DNA of 64,000 nt from an uncultured Chitinophagaceae bacterium. Lineage in GTDB: Bacteria > Bacteroidota > Bacteroidia > Chitinophagales > Chitinophagaceae. The notes below the pieces were generated by a model. The model had not been told where the DNA came from and ran no database searches. It was given only the letters and a program-made list of their open reading frames with translations. Position numbers and translations under genes: made by a program. Of the stretch, positions 62,668 through 64,000 are shown piece by piece. Position 1 is the first letter of the stretch, and each line of letters begins with the position of its first letter. Location of the stretch: assembly GCA_937862815.1 (NCBI GenBank), contig CALMED010000002.1, positions 310,001-374,000 of the forward strand. Reading direction: 5' to 3'.

Positions 62668-64000
62668 ATGAAGAGCTGGATCCCCCTGTTGTTGGCATTG
62701 GCGCTTGGCTTGCAGCTGAGCGCTCAAACCACCGTAGTGGGAGTGGTGACAGATAACCGCCGCCAGCCCTTGCCGGGGGCTTCGCTGGTGATCAGGGACA
62801 GCTATGATGGCGCCACGGCCGATTCGGCTGGCCGCTTTCGCTTTGTAACCCATGAATCCGGCCGGAAATTACTCGATATTACGGCGGTTGGCTTCACACC
62901 AGCGACCATGGAAGTGGAGCTAAAAGGGGGCGAATTCACCATACAGGTGCAACTGAAGGAGGCGATCACCGAGATGAGCGCGGTAGTGATCACCGCCGGG
63001 GCTTTTGAGGCCAGTGACCGCAAACGGGCTGCCGCCATCCTTTCCTCCATTGACATTGTAACCACGGCCAGCGCCAATGCCGATGTAACAGGCGCGTTAA
63101 AAACCCTGCCGGGCGCTCAGCAGGTAGGGGAGAGCGAGGGCCTGTTTGTGCGGGGCGGTACCGCCGGCGAAACCCGCACGTTTATTGACGGCACCCTGGT
63201 CAACAATTTTTTCTTTTCCAGTGTGCCCGGCATTGCCCAGCGGGGCCGGTTTTCGCCTTTTTTGTTTAAAGGAACCGTTTTCAGTACGGGCGGTTACAGC
63301 GCCCTCTACGGTCAGGCTCTTTCTGCGGCGCTGATCCTCGAAACCATTGACCTGCCGGAGCAGTCATCGGCCAGTATCAACGCCAGTGTCATCAGTATGG
63401 GCGGCGGCTTTCAGCACCTGGCACGCAATAAAAAATCTTCCTGGGGCATGGATGCCAACTACACCAATCTCGACCTGGCCTTTGCGCTCATACCGCAGCA
63501 ACAGCAATTTTCCCGAAGTCCGCAGGCCAACAGTCTTGATGCCAATTTCCGTATCAAAACCTCGGCCAACGGCATGCTCAAATACTATGGCTCGGTTACC
63601 ACCAACCGCATAGCCTTTACGCAGCCCAGCCTGGACTCGCTGGGGTACCTCGACCGGTTCTCGCTCCGTACCACCAATATGTATCACAACCTGAGCTGGA
63701 AGGAATCGCTGGGCGGCCGCTGGAAACTGCAGGCCGGCATTTCGTATACCCGGAATACCGATACCCTCCGCTTTGGCATGCAGGATGCAGGAAAACAAGA
63801 TGTACAGCTGCAGGGTCTGGAATTTAAAGAAGCGGCCCTGCAAAGCCGTGGTGATTATCTGAACGCAAAACTGGTTGTTGAGAAGCGGTTCCGGGGGCTG
63901 AATGTATTGCGCCTGGGGTCGGAGGTGAACCGGAGCAACGATGTGAGCGGATTTACCATTTACAACGGTACGCGCTTTGTCACCCGCATCCCCGAAACCA
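62668..64000 (+). CDS. TonB-dependent receptor with CarboxypepD_reg-like N-terminus (partial)
   Basis: The gene runs off the right edge; 444 codons are seen without a stop. It has a signal peptide (MKSWIPLLLALALGLQLSAQ), a carboxypeptidase regulatory-like beta domain (about 21-105; VVGVVTDNRRQPLPGASLVI), and a TonB plug (about 115-235; ILSSIDIVTTASANADVTGA, LKTLPGAQQVGESEGLFVRG and GGYSALYGQALSAALIL). The beginning of the barrel follows. It should import an unknown ligand across the outer membrane. It has no STN domain and no SusD partner is visible within the window. Confidence 0.9.
   Translation, partial: MKSWIPLLLALALGLQLSAQTTVVGVVTDNRRQPLPGASLVIRDSYDGATADSAGRFRFVTHESGRKLLDITAVGFTPATMEVELKGGEFTIQVQLKEAITEMSAVVITAGAFEASDRKRAAAILSSIDIVTTASANADVTGALKTLPGAQQVGESEGLFVRGGTAGETRTFIDGTLVNNFFFSSVPGIAQRGRFSPFLFKGTVFSTGGYSALYGQALSAALILETIDLPEQSSASINASVISMGGGFQHLARNKKSSWGMDANYTNLDLAFALIPQQQQFSRSPQANSLDANFRIKTSANGMLKYYGSVTTNRIAFTQPSLDSLGYLDRFSLRTTNMYHNLSWKESLGGRWKLQAGISYTRNTDTLRFGMQDAGKQDVQLQGLEFKEAALQSRGDYLNAKLVVEKRFRGLNVLRLGSEVNRSNDVSGFTIYNGTRFVTRIPET

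Overview
The window reads as chromosome of a Bacteroidota bacterium, most likely family Chitinophagaceae or a close relative. Evidence: SusC/SusD-type genes, a FecR/ECF sigma pair, a type IX secretion C-terminal domain, a LytS/LytTR pair, a split-type transketolase, a B12-dependent ribonucleotide reductase, and a recurring Bacteroidota -7 promoter element TAnnTTTG just ahead of start codons (16 exact copies listed). All coordinates and motifs were read by eye; no database search was run.

Layout. 1-7.4 kb: end of a MazG-like pyrophosphohydrolase, glycyl-tRNA synthetase, a small membrane/coiled-coil protein, and a giant secreted subtilase on the minus strand. 7.4-15.5 kb: mfd, a DUF4870-like membrane protein, two lipoproteins, a small conserved protein and gyrB. 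15.5-18.8 kb: an AraC-family regulator with an unusual cysteine cluster next to a FecA-like TonB-dependent receptor, probably for iron or siderophore uptake. 18.8-20.5 kb: gene-free DNA and an apparently intact IS30-family element. 20.6-31.5 kb: ECF sigma factor, FecR anti-sigma, SusC with an STN signalling domain, SusD, a TlpA-like thioredoxin and a metzincin-type metalloprotease. This looks like a self-regulated uptake locus for peptide or protein, and it looks more AT-rich than its surroundings. 31.5-34.6 kb: a HmuR-like receptor overlapping a HmuY-like haem-binding lipoprotein. 34.7-39.1 kb: ileS, type 2-like with an altered GIHH signature, coupled to a gene fusing a histone H1-like Lys/Ala/Pro tail to a DksA/TraR-like domain. 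39.4-51.4 kb: RRM protein, MsbA-like ABC exporter, GT2 glycosyltransferase, rbfA, LolC/FtsX-like permease, transketolase N-terminal subunit, WecA-like transferase, frr, DMT transporter, PPK2, mscL, DUF3078-like protein and scpA. 51.4-51.5 kb: a 149-bp inverted-repeat element resembling a MITE. 51.6-60.2 kb: dxs, LytS/LytTR two-component system, GGGP-synthase family gene and nrdJ. 60.2-64 kb: a 44-aa lipoprotein gene, a PhoD-like phosphatase, a YcxB-like protein and the start of another TonB-dependent receptor that runs off the end.

No rRNA, tRNA, CRISPR array, prophage or replication origin was found. The most notable items are: the IS30-flanked sigma/FecR/SusCD/metzincin locus; the ileS to H1-DksA coupling, where the last codons of ileS form the Shine-Dalgarno sequence of the next gene; the altered HIGH motif of IleRS; the 149-bp hairpin element; the Cys-cluster AraC regulator with direct repeats in front of its likely target; and three GTG-start genes whose promoters predict leaderless mRNAs.
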